Shown: positions 17,433 to 26,451, numbered from the stretch's first letter. The stretch: 64,000 bases of DNA from Candidatus Thorarchaeota archaeon (GCA_011364985.1 RDOC01000005.1:1-64000), one strand, 5' to 3'. Notes: generated by a model from the sequence alone, not told the origin. Program-made: numbers and translations.

Positions 17433-17807
17433 ATGATGCAGCTTGATTGGATCATCTCGTATATTCAGGCAGCAATCGAGTTTGTTTTGATATTCACAGT
17501 TATTTTCATGATAGTAAGCATAATGTCATTGGGTTATGCTTTGAATTATGTCGGTGGAAAGAACACCGGCTTCTTTTCATCATCAATCTCGGCGATACTG
17601 ATGGTCATTCTGGTCGTATTCATTCCATGTTTGGGCTGCATAATTGCTCTGTACCTACTCAAGCTTCGCCACAATATTAGCTGGGGAAAGGCAATCATTG
17701 CTGTACTACTTGCAGGGATCATAGCTATTGCAGCCTATATTGTAGTTGCATTCCTGTTCTTGGGTGGTTTGACAGCGATATCTGCACTAATACCATTCCT
17801 CCCGTAG
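17433..17807 (+). CDS. Small multi-spanning membrane protein
   Basis: About 124 residues from ATG 17433, which is preceded by GGAG at 17424-17427; the frame is open further up but this start has the better ribosome binding site. Three to four hydrophobic helices: about residues 8-32, 48-74 and 82-115, with LKLRHNISWGK as the one clear cytoplasmic-type loop. The pattern is like DUF4870/TM2-type small proteins but I cannot assign a family. It precedes the Cys-containing membrane protein gene by 24 bases on the same strand, so the two may be co-transcribed. Confidence 0.6.
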   Translation: MMQLDWIISYIQAAIEFVLIFTVIFMIVSIMSLGYALNYVGGKNTGFFSSSISAILMVILVVFIPCLGCIIALYLLKLRHNISWGKAIIAVLLAGIIAIAAYIVVAFLFLGGLTAISALIPFLP

Positions 17808-17831
17808 AGTGATTGCACGCCTAAGAGCGTA

Positions 17832-18521
17832 GTGAGGGATAGAATGCACGAGGATAATGAGGAAGACAGAATTCCCTGTGAAGAAATACTCCTCGATGAG
17901 AGAAGAGGGAAGCTGCTCTTCAACAGCGGACATATACTTAGACATCCAATTCTGTTCCTAAGGATTCTGGGCCCCCTCTTGACCGCGCATCATCCATATT
18001 GCACAGAATACGAAGGGCACGTCTTCACGTTCAGACGAAGGCAATGGTGTATTGGCTGCTTCTTTAACACTCTCTCATTCTTCACAGTGCTTGGACTTCT
18101 TGTATTTGGATGGCTTGCTGCTTCCTTTGCCATGAACAGATTCAGCCTCTTTTGGGGAGCAGTTACCTTAGTGACGATTTCCTTTGCCATGAGCAGCCTG
18201 AACCCAACCGACAATAAGTCATTGAAGATTCTTTCCAAGTTGATTCTTGGTTCATCATTTGCATTCATGACCTGGGCAATAATCATTGCAGACGGTTTTG
18301 AGGCGTATATTGAAATTAAAGCTGCAGTAATACTCTCGCTCTATCTGCTCCTAGTATTCGTAATGGCGATTCGAAGAATAACTCAAATCGAAAAGGTCTG
18401 TAAGGGATGCAAGCACAAAATGCGATGGAGTAGATGCCCAGGTTTCAAGATAGTCCTCTGTCCCTTGGTTGAACAGAGCTTTCTCGTGCCTGAGGATTTG
18501 GAAAAGATTCATATTGAATAG
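17832..18521 (+). CDS. Cysteine-containing membrane protein, DUF2085-like
   Basis: A 229-residue protein with an acidic N-terminus, a conserved-looking HHPYC ... RRQWCIGCF segment (about residues 55-80), then four hydrophobic helices and a C-terminal cytoplasmic Cys cluster CKGCKHKMRWSRCPG. The His/Cys segment just before the first helix is reminiscent of DUF2085 proteins, where H-x-x-C and C-x-x-C lie at the membrane face; the match is by pattern only. The C-terminal cysteines could bind zinc. The first codon is GTG near 17832, with ATG 17844 also in frame. Probably follows the preceding membrane protein in one transcript. Confidence 0.55.
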   Translation: MRDRMHEDNEEDRIPCEEILLDERRGKLLFNSGHILRHPILFLRILGPLLTAHHPYCTEYEGHVFTFRRRQWCIGCFFNTLSFFTVLGLLVFGWLAASFAMNRFSLFWGAVTLVTISFAMSSLNPTDNKSLKILSKLILGSSFAFMTWAIIIADGFEAYIEIKAAVILSLYLLLVFVMAIRRITQIEKVCKGCKHKMRWSRCPGFKIVLCPLVEQSFLVPEDLEKIHIE

Positions 18522-18627
18522 AAGATTGAATTGGTTACAGGTACAAATTGCCTCTGCACAATCCTTTTATGAGAGGGCATGTGCTAAACGAATTAGTACC
18601 ATAAAACACCGCTAGAGGTAGTTTTCG

Positions 18628-18966
18628 ATGGGCAAGGAAAAAATACTTGGTGCATTGATATTCATCTTCGCATTGTTGGTGCTTATATACTACACATGGG
18701 CACTGGTTCTACTTGAGAATGGCTTAACCGGCCCTGGACTAGCTGCCTGGGTGGAATCGCTGGTTGGAACTGAGGGACTATGGCATGATATCTTGCTTCC
18801 CGACAGAATGTTCCTAATCATTCTGCCAATCTGGGCAGCTGCTGTGCTAATCATGGTTATTGCAATGTGGATCGGTTGGACCATGCTAACCACTCCAGCT
18901 CCAGAGCCACTTGAAGACTTTGACTTTGATGAGGAAGAAGTTTCAGAGACAAAGCCAGAGGAGTAA
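18628..18966 (+). CDS. Two-helix membrane protein resembling DPM2
   Basis: A 112-residue protein with two membrane helices (about 6-29 and 61-86). The pattern resembles DPM2, the small eukaryotic subunit that stabilises dolichol-phosphate-mannose synthase in the ER: a first helix ending LIYYTWALVLL, a lumenal loop, then ILLPDR just before a second helix beginning with a hydrophobic-x-Pro element (LIILPIW) and ending in WTML, as DPM2 has YYTAWVILL, FLPR, IP and VMLK at the same places. The loop is about 15 residues longer, and the tail (from about 90) is acidic and Pro-rich. AGAGGT at about 18613-18618 is a plausible ribosome site. No DPM1-like transferase is adjacent. The assignment rests on recalled sequence and needs a profile search. 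Confidence 0.5.
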   Translation: MGKEKILGALIFIFALLVLIYYTWALVLLENGLTGPGLAAWVESLVGTEGLWHDILLPDRMFLIILPIWAAAVLIMVIAMWIGWTMLTTPAPEPLEDFDFDEEEVSETKPEE

Positions 18967-19000
18967 AGGGCGAAACACCCAAATTCAAATCAACAGAGCT

Positions 19001-19020
19001 GGGCCCTACGGGCCCTTCTT
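19001..19020 (+). terminator. GGGCCC hairpin with T-rich tail
   Basis: GGGCCC (19001-19006), loop TAC, GGGCCC (19010-19015), then TTCTTCC. It lies 35 bases past the DPM2-like gene and 59 bases before the end of the convergent acyltransferase gene, so it can end transcription of the former. Confidence 0.6.
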
Positions 19021-19078
19021 CCTAACTTTATCACAATAGCCAATTCAAGATGAACTAGATTGCGTTATATCCTGCTCT

Positions 19079-20467
19079 TCAAACAGGAATTGGCTCCTCT
19101 CCAGATTCAAATGCCTTGTAGATGAAGTACATGCAAAGACCTAAGAAGATAATGATGATTGAGATGTTCAGCATCACTCCTGGGCCGGTGTCTTCATTCA
19201 ACACAAAATAGGGTATGTTGTTTTCAGCCCAATTCGTAAGACCAGTAAAGAAACTTGCAATCTCGACCACAACGGTCATCATAAACAGAGATAAACCTGC
19301 CAAGCCAAAATACCGGCCTCTCATCATCCAGGGATGGTCCCACCAAGATCTGGTTTCTGTGGTCGCTCTTCGTTCCAGATGATACCAGCCGAGTCCTCCT
19401 GCAAGGCAGACTGGCAGATTAAGAGAGTAGAACGCCAAATGATGAAGGGGAGTAGGAAAACCAATACTCTGTATATCGAAGAAATGATACCAGATGGAGA
19501 AGTAGAAGATTTGGAAAAGAAGAATATGGTATGATGCCTTCCCTATCATAGCAATATGCCTTGAAACTCTGCCTGTGACATCAGCAGGTAAGTACTTCAT
19601 TGCTAATAGGAAAAATAGAGCAACATATGGATACATCAAGAAAGTGTAGTCACCCCAGATAAGTCGACGAATAGTAGTTGCATCGGCAACAAGAACGCGA
19701 TAGTCGAGAAACTGGTAGGCAAAGGTGTATGCCAGACTAAGAGGGAAAGCAATCCACATGAATAGATTATGTTTGCTTTTGATATCAAAATCACTTGAGA
19801 ACCAGAGACCCAATCCAACAGCAGGCAGATAGAAGAGAATATTGAGTCTGATGGCGCTAACCATAAACGCTACCGTGGAGCTTGTGTAGGTATAGGCGAC
19901 ACCATTCCAAACCTGTGGAGCATTGAAGAATAGAAAGACGCCAAGGAGAAGCTCGCTGATGAAGCAAAGACTCACCGTGAGCTTTGGACGGATAGTATAT
20001 CCCTTGTACACCAAGGGAAAAACAAGAATAGATGTGAAGAGCACCGGGATAAACCAGTCACCCGGTCCTGAGAAAGGCGGTAGTAGAAGAAGGGAATACT
20101 CGCTGAAGTATATAGAATTGAAGTAAAGACCTAGAAGCCACAAAGCCGCATATAGAACAATGAAAGGCGCGACATATCTTATGAACTTCTTTTTGAAATA
20201 GCTCCATGAGTATAGCTCACGCAGGGTCGTGCCTCCACTCCTTCGAAATGATAGCCCCATATTGAATCCCATAACTATCAGAAAGAAGGGAATAGATATT
20301 CGTTCCCATAATGGTCCTCCAATAGCGTGTTTTAGGTCCCAAGTAAGACTATGGTCCAGAACAACCAAAGCGATGGCAAATGCCTTCAGAGCATCAATCG
20401 CGAAGTAGTTGCGACGCTCAGATGAAATATCTTCTTCAGGAGAATGTTCTAGAGAGGGTTTGAGCAT
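19079..20467 (-). CDS. Acyltransferase 3 family membrane protein
   Basis: A 462-residue protein with about eleven to twelve membrane helices. After an acidic N-terminus it has AIDALKAFAIALVVLDHS (about residues 22-39), corresponding to the RGLA-x-x-x-V-x-x-x-H entry motif of acyltransferase-3 enzymes, with the His in LDHS; a second typical segment is SIPFFLIVMGFNMGLSFRR. These enzymes move acyl groups onto sugars, lipids or other extracytoplasmic substrates. Family members are usually 350-450 residues, so the length is slightly high. It lies 48 bases downstream of glmM on the same strand, consistent with a role in surface glycan modification, but the link is only positional. Confidence 0.75.
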   Translation of the reverse strand: MLKPSLEHSPEEDISSERRNYFAIDALKAFAIALVVLDHSLTWDLKHAIGGPLWERISIPFFLIVMGFNMGLSFRRSGGTTLRELYSWSYFKKKFIRYVAPFIVLYAALWLLGLYFNSIYFSEYSLLLLPPFSGPGDWFIPVLFTSILVFPLVYKGYTIRPKLTVSLCFISELLLGVFLFFNAPQVWNGVAYTYTSSTVAFMVSAIRLNILFYLPAVGLGLWFSSDFDIKSKHNLFMWIAFPLSLAYTFAYQFLDYRVLVADATTIRRLIWGDYTFLMYPYVALFFLLAMKYLPADVTGRVSRHIAMIGKASYHILLFQIFYFSIWYHFFDIQSIGFPTPLHHLAFYSLNLPVCLAGGLGWYHLERRATTETRSWWDHPWMMRGRYFGLAGLSLFMMTVVVEIASFFTGLTNWAENNIPYFVLNEDTGPGVMLNISIIIIFLGLCMYFIYKAFESGEEPIPV

Positions 20468-20515
20468 GGGATATCTAGAACATTCCTCATAAAATAAACA
20501 TCCGAACAGAGCAAA

Positions 20516-21874
20516 CTATGCCAAGTCAATGGCTTGGTGGATGAAATCCGCACCCAGCTTGACAAGACGCTTAGCCTCTGCCTGTGTCTTGCCTTCTGCA
20601 AAGCATCTCCAGAGGGGTTCTGTTCCAGAGGGTCTCATTAAGACCCAACCTTCATCAAATACTAGCTTTACGCCATCCAGAGTAATACGGTTCTGATCCT
20701 CTGTAAGCTGTAGTAGTATATCGAGAATCTTGCTCTTCTTCTCAGACGGAACTTGGACCTTTGTTTTGTTACTGAAGTAGGTCGGAAGCTCGGCAACAAG
20801 TTGGGAAAGAGTCTTTCGCTCAACAGCCATTACTTCAACAATTTGTGCTGCTGTCATTGGCCCATCACGCACGGATTGATGCGGAGGATAGAACACGCCT
20901 CCGTTTTCCTCGCCACCGAGATCTGCTCTCAGCTCCTCCAGTTTGTGAGAAACAACGACACTACCAACAACGGTCCACTCAATCTTTGCGCCCGCATCTT
21001 TCGCGACATCTTCAATAAGACGCCCGCTACTAATGGGTGTTACGAGAGTAGAGTTTAGCCTTCTCCGTAACACACGAGAAGCAATAATGGCGAAAGACTG
21101 GTCGCCCCAGAGCACTGCACCATTCTCGTCCACAAATGTTGCGCGATCAGCATCTCCGTCATGGGCAATTCCAATATCTGCATTTACTGCCTTGACTGTT
21201 TCACTTAGCTCGGAAAGGTTCTGTGCAGTTGGCTCTGGAGGCCGTCCCGGAAATGCACCGTCCAGCTGAGAATTAAGGGAAATGACCTTGCAACCAAGGT
21301 CACGCATTAGTTCAGGTGTGGCCAAAGCGCCAACGCTGTTGGCACTGTCTACAACAACTACTAGCTGAGCCTTGTGGATTTCGCCTTCATTCACATGCCG
21401 TTTGATTCCGGCAATATACTCCCGGAGGGCTGTTTCATATCTCTGGTTCTTGCCCACCTTATCCCATGTGCAAATCTTGAATTCTCTGTTGAAGTAGCAG
21501 CCTTCAATCTGCAGTTCGACTTGGCGTGAAACCTCGATTCCATTGGCACCCATGACCTTGATACCATTGAACTCTCCGGGATTGTGGGAAGCAGTGATCA
21601 TGATTCCTGCGGCAGCATTGAGTCGAGGGACCATGAACTGCAGTGTAGGAGTGGGGGCCGGTCCGATATCAATCGTATGGCATCCAGTAGACAGTATTCC
21701 AGATACAGCAGCGTTTAGGAACATCATTCCACCCCTTCGCGAGTCACGCGAAACAACAACTCGACCAGGTCCAAGGATTGTACATGCAGCCCGTGAGATA
21801 TTTAGAACCATCTCTACGGATAGGTCTTTATTGATAGTCCCGCGTACTCCATTTGTACCGAAGAGGTGTCCCAT
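20516..21874 (-). CDS. glmM: Phosphoglucosamine mutase / phosphohexomutase
   Basis: A 452-residue alpha-D-phosphohexomutase. The phosphoserine loop is TASHNP at 94-99 (Ser96), the Mg2+ site DGDADR at 239-244, the sugar-binding loop GEENGGVFYPPH near 315, and the phosphate-binding RPSGTEPLWR near 418. The N-terminus FGTNGVRG is the GlmM/archaeal PMM form. It interconverts hexosamine-6-P and -1-P (or mannose/glucose forms), feeding UDP-GlcNAc or GDP-mannose for glycan and lipid-linked sugar synthesis. Archaeal members are often bifunctional, so the exact sugar is open. It starts a two-gene unit with the acyltransferase and is divergent from the TPR gene. Confidence 0.9.
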   Translation of the reverse strand: MGHLFGTNGVRGTINKDLSVEMVLNISRAACTILGPGRVVVSRDSRRGGMMFLNAAVSGILSTGCHTIDIGPAPTPTLQFMVPRLNAAAGIMITASHNPGEFNGIKVMGANGIEVSRQVELQIEGCYFNREFKICTWDKVGKNQRYETALREYIAGIKRHVNEGEIHKAQLVVVVDSANSVGALATPELMRDLGCKVISLNSQLDGAFPGRPPEPTAQNLSELSETVKAVNADIGIAHDGDADRATFVDENGAVLWGDQSFAIIASRVLRRRLNSTLVTPISSGRLIEDVAKDAGAKIEWTVVGSVVVSHKLEELRADLGGEENGGVFYPPHQSVRDGPMTAAQIVEVMAVERKTLSQLVAELPTYFSNKTKVQVPSEKKSKILDILLQLTEDQNRITLDGVKLVFDEGWVLMRPSGTEPLWRCFAEGKTQAEAKRLVKLGADFIHQAIDLA

Positions 21875-21936
21875 TGATCTTCACTCGCTGCGCGTGTGAT
21901 AGATATCGACTTAAGAGTATTGACTACCAGATTGGA

Positions 21937-22521
21937 ATGGGTGTAGATATGCCGATCTTCGGGCAGAAAGACAAGGAATACCAGACAATTGCCAAGATGC
22001 TGGCAGAGGGATATAATCAGGATGCAATCACCCGTCTTCGCAAGTTTCGAGAAGAAAACCACAAGCACACCAACGCGATGGTAACTCTTGCTGTTGCTCT
22101 AATACAAGCACAAAAACAACCTAAGATAGACGCTCCAGAAACAATCGAAGCGTTGGCACTGCTGGACAAGGCTACTGAGATGAAACCAAAGGATCCAGTC
22201 CCACGATTCAACAAGGGAGTATGTCTTCGAAGCTTAGGAATGCTAGAGGAAGCCCTTGAATGCTTCCAGTCTGCCCTGGCCCTCCAAGAACGTTTTTCCC
22301 CTGCAATTCTACATATGGCTGAAATAAACTATGAGCTGGAAAGATGGGAGAACGCAGTGATGCTAGCGCGTCTTGCCTTAATTCGAGACCCTGCTCTCGA
22401 AGCGTCCCTGAATTGGGTGCCAACAGCAATGAGAAAGGCAGGATATCTTGACGAAGATGGAAATGTCGGCGACGTTCCTTGGAAGGACGAAAAGATAGTA
22501 GACTGGCGAAACTGGGTCTAG
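21937..22521 (+). CDS. Tetratricopeptide repeat protein
   Basis: About 194 residues of helical repeats. At least three TPR-like units are visible, with typical positions in DPVPRFNKGVCLRSLGMLEEALECFQSAL (quoted in part: RFNKGVCLRSLGMLEEALEC) and ILHMAEINYELERWENAVML. The C-terminus ends in an acidic/Trp segment (DEKIVDWRNWV). TPR proteins are scaffolds for protein contacts; no partner can be named. The frame is open upstream to 21853, but that would overlap the start of the divergent glmM gene and encode non-helical residues, so ATG 21937 is preferred. Confidence 0.72.
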   Translation: MGVDMPIFGQKDKEYQTIAKMLAEGYNQDAITRLRKFREENHKHTNAMVTLAVALIQAQKQPKIDAPETIEALALLDKATEMKPKDPVPRFNKGVCLRSLGMLEEALECFQSALALQERFSPAILHMAEINYELERWENAVMLARLALIRDPALEASLNWVPTAMRKAGYLDEDGNVGDVPWKDEKIVDWRNWV

Positions 22522-22598
22522 AAACGTGTAACACACTTCACAAGGTTTAAATGACATCTACCTCGACACAACATAGCTTAGTGTGGTCATTGGCCACG

Positions 22599-22605
22599 TT
22601 ATATA
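22599..22605 (+). promoter_or_regulatory. TATA-like box for the uS19 gene
   Basis: TTATATA lies 18-24 bases before ATG 22623. Archaeal TATA boxes usually sit about 25 bases before the transcription start, so the message would begin at or just inside this ATG. That implies a leaderless transcript, or use of the in-frame ATG at 22644. Confidence 0.5.
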
Positions 22606-22622
22606 CCATCTCAGGTGATTAC

Positions 22623-23033
22623 ATGTCCTCAAAGAGCGAACCCATGTATCGCGGCTACAAGCTCTCTGATTTGGTCCAGATGAACATGGATACACTGATT
22701 GAGCTGCTTCCCTCACGTAGGAGAAGGACTCTCAGGCGAGGCCTTCCACAGCGTCAGAAGAAACTCCTCATGAAACTCAGAGCGGCTCGCAAGGCCAAGA
22801 AGAAGGGAAAAGACATCATTGTCAAGACACATTGCCGCGACATGGTCATTCTTCCGGAGATGGTCGACCTCACGATCGGAGTCCACAATGGCAAGGAGTT
22901 TGTCAAGGTTAAGATACTGCCGCAGATGATTGGGGAAGTATTGGGATCGCTCTCGATACCGACTCGACAAGTCAAGCATGGCAGCCCTGGTATAGGCGCG
23001 ACAAAAAGCAGCGCTTACGTGCCTCTAAAATAG
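22623..23033 (+). CDS. rpsS: 30S ribosomal protein uS19
   Basis: A 136-residue archaeal/eukaryotic-type S19 (S15e). The N-terminal YRGYKLSDL, the RRRRTLRRG segment, KTHCRDMVILPEMVDLTIGV and the C-terminal conserved HGSPGIGATKSSAYVPLK, which contacts 16S rRNA and the decoding-region head, are all present. The reading frame is open to 22551; ATG 22623 fits the nearby TATA box. In most archaea rpsS lies in the L3-L4-L23-L2-S19-L22-S3 cluster; here no ribosomal gene flanks it. Confidence 0.94.
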   Translation: MSSKSEPMYRGYKLSDLVQMNMDTLIELLPSRRRRTLRRGLPQRQKKLLMKLRAARKAKKKGKDIIVKTHCRDMVILPEMVDLTIGVHNGKEFVKVKILPQMIGEVLGSLSIPTRQVKHGSPGIGATKSSAYVPLK

Positions 23034-23220
23034 TTTTAGGGATACCTAATCACTCCCTATTTGAAAATAAGGATTATCAAACATTTTTCTTATTACATTC
23101 AAGAATTACTGACTTCGGCAAGAGAGACTAATGTCTTCCAAAAAAGAGATTCTGAAGGTCTATGACACCATCAAAATCCAACGAGTGAACCGTCTCAACG
23201 ACCTCGTTTCACTGTTTCAT

Positions 23221-23732
23221 TCAGTCCTCATCACTGAACTTGATGGTCATCTTCTTGAGAAGAGAGTCCTGCTCACTCATCGTCCCTCTCTGTGACTTGA
23301 GTTTCCCCAGATTCTCCTGCCGCTAATCAGCAAGTCTTTCAAGATAGGCATAGATGCAATGGGCAATGCCGTGTTTCTCTGTCGTTCGATACCGAAATGC
23401 CTCCATTTCAGCAGATTTTTCCACAACTTCTTCATGCCACTTCTTGCACTTCTCAGTCTTTTCATATTGCCATAGAAGACCGTAACACCAAACACCTAGC
23501 CCATTCTTCCAATGAGTCATGAAGTCTTAAGCTGTGTCCTATGCACAAAGGAACTCGTCTGCCTCATTGAAGCCCTATTCTCTTAGCATCTGAATGGCCA
23601 GTTCTCTTGACAACACTCCCATGTATTTGGGATTATCTGCATCTCAGTTGGCACTTCATCATCAAAAGGCCACATTACTATGCTCTCCAAATCGCAGTAT
23701 CTGCATTTGTAAGTCCTGCGTGCTAGGTTCAT
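23221..23732 (-). pseudogene. Decayed zinc-ribbon protein gene with a frameshift and four or more stops
   Basis: Starting at ATG 23732 the minus strand reads MNLARRTYKCRYCDLESIVM and then MWPFDDEVPTEM; after a frame change near 23640 it continues PKYMGVLSRELAIQMLRE, then TAG, GFNEADEFLCA, TAG, two residues, TAA, then a long intact stretch beginning DFMTHWKNGLGVWCYGLLW and ending CIYAYLERLAD, then TAG and about 33 more codons to TGA at 23221. The intact stretch is clearly protein-like, with WHEEVVEKSAEMEAFRYRT in its middle. The CxxC at the N-terminus suggests one half of a zinc site. Function unknown. The many lesions make true decay more likely than sequencing error here. Confidence 0.7.
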
Positions 23733-23777
23733 TAAAGTGAAATAGTGGTGGCAAACCAATCCAGATCGGCGATGTAA

Positions 23778-25385
23778 ATGAACAGCGATGAGAAGCTCGA
23801 TGACCTAGTCAAGAAATCGATCGACGAGTTCCTTAGCAGGAATCCAGCATTTGCTACGCAGCTAGGTGCACACGAATATGATGACAAACTTGACGACATG
23901 AGTCCTGAATTCCTTGAGGAAATGATACAACTACTAAAGGACACGCAGGAAGAGCTTGATAAGATAGAGAAATCGGGACACTCAGAAATCGGCTTGATTG
24001 ATCGTGAGGTGTTCAGATCAAGCATTGATCTATTTCTCTTCCAACTGGAGGAGATGGTCGACCAAGAGAAGAATCCGGATTTTGGTGGCTTTGTTGGCGG
24101 CGCCCTCTTTCCGTTATTCATGCGGGATTTTGCACCGATAGAAGAACGAATGCGGTGTATTGCATCTAGGCTTGAACAGGTGCCAAGAGCATTTGAGCAA
24201 TTCAAATCGTTAGTTACTCATCCTGTCAAGCTCTGGACCCAGTTAGCTATTCAGTCGGTACAAGGTATTCCAGGTCTTATACAACTAATAATCTCAGTGT
24301 CTGAAGCTCAGGTCAGTAAAGAGCTCCATGAGCGTTTGAAGAAGGCAGGAGCAGTAGCTACAAAGACTTTGGAAGAAACAAAGGTGTGGCTTGAGGAATT
24401 ATTGCTCACTGCACATGATGAATGGGCTCTAGGTCCGGAGAGATTCGAGCAATTGCTTCAGCTGCGAAAGATACCTCTCAAATCCAGTGAGATTCTCGAA
24501 CTTGGTGAGAGCTATCTTCGGAAATTCAAACAAGAGCTTGCGGAGCTGACGGAGATAATATCTCCCGGTTCGTCTACTGAACAGATCCGTGAGCAATTAC
24601 AGGATAACCACCCAAGTACCTTTGATGAGGTCCTTGAAACCTATAGACAGTGGGTTGCGAAAGCTCAACGGTGGGTCATTGACAACGATTTTGCCACTGT
24701 CTTGGACGGAGAATTACGAGTGGTAGAAACTCCGGGTTATCTCAAGCCGCTTATCCCTACGGCAGCTCTGATTCTTCCCAGTATATTTGATGAAACCAAG
24801 TTTGGGGAGTATATCGTCACCAATTTGGATGATGAAGAGAATTTGAGAAGACACTACATGGCTGGTATCCCACGGACATGTGTCCATGAAGCGTACCCAG
24901 GACATTTTCTTCAAAACATTGGCAAAGCGAATGCGCCATTATCTCGCCTGCTGCATTCTGAACTCACATTGGTGGAGGGATGGGCATTCTACTGCGAACA
25001 AGCAACAATAGATCTGGGATTCAATGATACTTCTGAGGCCCGTTTCTCACAGACCTTGGCCTTAATATGGAGGGCAGCTCGCATTATCATAGACATCAAA
25101 CTCTCGCGTGGAGAGATGACATTTGACGAAGCGGTCCAAATGCTAATGGCTGAAGCTGGTATGGATGAGAACCGTGCAAAAGCCGAAGTTTCGAGATATA
25201 CCATGACCCCCGGATATCCACTCTCATATCTACTTGGTAGACACCTAATAATGGAGGCGCGAAGAAACCTGGAGGAGGAGTTTGGTCCTGAGTTTAATCT
25301 CAAGCTCTTCCATGATACAATCATTAATGCTGGTTCTATACCGGTTTCCTTCATTCCTCAACTCTACAGGGCGTCGATTAAGTAG
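23778..25385 (+). CDS. DUF885 family predicted zinc metallopeptidase
   Basis: A 535-residue largely helical protein. The diagnostic HEAYPGHFLQ lies at about residues 369-378 and the second metal-site element EGWAFYCEQ at about 399-407; together they give the HExxxGH...E zinc site that defines DUF885. The downstream segment SRYTMTPGYPLSYLLGR is also conserved in the family. No signal peptide is seen, so it acts in the cytoplasm, presumably as a carboxypeptidase or oligopeptidase in peptide turnover. ATG 23778 begins a charged helix (NSDEKLDDLVKKSIDEF) typical of the family N-terminus. Followed after 73 bases by a GNAT gene on the same strand. Confidence 0.87.
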   Translation: MNSDEKLDDLVKKSIDEFLSRNPAFATQLGAHEYDDKLDDMSPEFLEEMIQLLKDTQEELDKIEKSGHSEIGLIDREVFRSSIDLFLFQLEEMVDQEKNPDFGGFVGGALFPLFMRDFAPIEERMRCIASRLEQVPRAFEQFKSLVTHPVKLWTQLAIQSVQGIPGLIQLIISVSEAQVSKELHERLKKAGAVATKTLEETKVWLEELLLTAHDEWALGPERFEQLLQLRKIPLKSSEILELGESYLRKFKQELAELTEIISPGSSTEQIREQLQDNHPSTFDEVLETYRQWVAKAQRWVIDNDFATVLDGELRVVETPGYLKPLIPTAALILPSIFDETKFGEYIVTNLDDEENLRRHYMAGIPRTCVHEAYPGHFLQNIGKANAPLSRLLHSELTLVEGWAFYCEQATIDLGFNDTSEARFSQTLALIWRAARIIIDIKLSRGEMTFDEAVQMLMAEAGMDENRAKAEVSRYTMTPGYPLSYLLGRHLIMEARRNLEEEFGPEFNLKLFHDTIINAGSIPVSFIPQLYRASIK

Positions 25386-25458
25386 TTACCCATGAACACC
25401 TGTGGGAACCTTATTTACCAGTACGTAATTAGCAAGGCTACTAGCGGTTGAATGCTGA

Positions 25459-26421
25459 ATGAAAGTAGAAGAAATCCGATTCGAAGAAGCGGATCGACAA
25501 AGAATAGCTAAGTTGATACTTCATGCAAGGCAAGCAGCTGGATATTGGGATTCCAGCATGGAAATCAGTCGTGTTGAGGAAATTCTCTCACGTGACTTTG
25601 AGGGATTGAATGTCAAGCTGATTTCGATAGAAGAGGACGGTCAAATTAAAGGGTCGATTCTGTTGAAAGTGAATGACGATAACACGGCGGAAATCAATCC
25701 TTGGTTCCTTGGTGGTTTACCCATTGTTTCACCCAGCGCCAAGAATGGGAACGAACTTGCGTCTACATTATTGACCAAGGCGCTTCAATCGGCTATGCGT
25801 ATTGGTGTGACCAGAGTTGAGGCCCTCTTTCCTCATGATGTGCATTCCGAGCAAATCAAGACCATGTTCAAAGCTCACGATATGGAGCTGATTGAAGAGA
25901 TAGAACATCTCCGTAGCCCTCTTACCGAACTTGTAGTTTCTACACCGGATATTCCAATCGAAGGCAATGTTGTTAGACTATCCGATATTGATAGGGCGCA
26001 GCTTTTCGATTGCTGGTACAAAACCTTCACCACCGGCGAAGATCGCAGCATCCTTAGTCGTAATGAGAAGGAGAGAAGAGTATTCTTTGAGGAAGGATTC
26101 GACCTCACAAAGGAGTGGGTGGATAAGGCCTCCTTAGCCATTATTGCTGAAAAAACTCTCATTGCCTTTGCTCTGATCAGATCTACTCATGGAAGAGAGA
26201 ATGCGCATCTTTGGCAATTTGGAGTTCATCCTGAACACCGCCGCAAAGGACTAGCGAAAGGCCTTCTGAAGAGGATTTTCGAGAAGCTGATTGAGCTTGG
26301 ATTCACAACACTTAGTCTGAACGTTGATGTCAGCAATTTTCCGGCATATCACTTGTACAAAAGTCTTGGACTCAAGAGAGAATGGGGACTTGTGTGTTAT
26401 GCATGGAAGGAAAGGGAGTAG
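25459..26421 (+). CDS. GNAT acetyltransferase, tandem-domain
   Basis: A 320-residue protein with two GNAT folds. The C-terminal domain is complete: the acetyl-CoA loop FGVHPEHRRKGLAKGLLKR (motif A, Q/RxxGxG/A here as RRKGLAKG) at about 254-272, then the strand/helix TLSLNVDVSNFPAYHLYKSLG of motif B. The N-terminal half has GNAT-like strand order (GSILLKVNDDNTAEINPWF) but a degenerate CoA loop (NGNELASTLLTKAL), so it is probably a structural or substrate-binding domain. Substrate unknown. It may be co-transcribed with the upstream peptidase gene. Confidence 0.82.
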   Translation: MKVEEIRFEEADRQRIAKLILHARQAAGYWDSSMEISRVEEILSRDFEGLNVKLISIEEDGQIKGSILLKVNDDNTAEINPWFLGGLPIVSPSAKNGNELASTLLTKALQSAMRIGVTRVEALFPHDVHSEQIKTMFKAHDMELIEEIEHLRSPLTELVVSTPDIPIEGNVVRLSDIDRAQLFDCWYKTFTTGEDRSILSRNEKERRVFFEEGFDLTKEWVDKASLAIIAEKTLIAFALIRSTHGRENAHLWQFGVHPEHRRKGLAKGLLKRIFEKLIELGFTTLSLNVDVSNFPAYHLYKSLGLKREWGLVCYAWKERE

Positions 26422-26451
26422 TCAGGCAGAAACAGGAAATATCGTTGAGTG

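Noticed and set aside
23131-23295. 54-codon plus-strand frame with ATG after uS19 (MSSKKEILKVYDTIKIQRVN...)
   Set aside because: It overlaps the end of the decayed minus-strand gene, has no recognised family and no ribosome site; possible but not supported.
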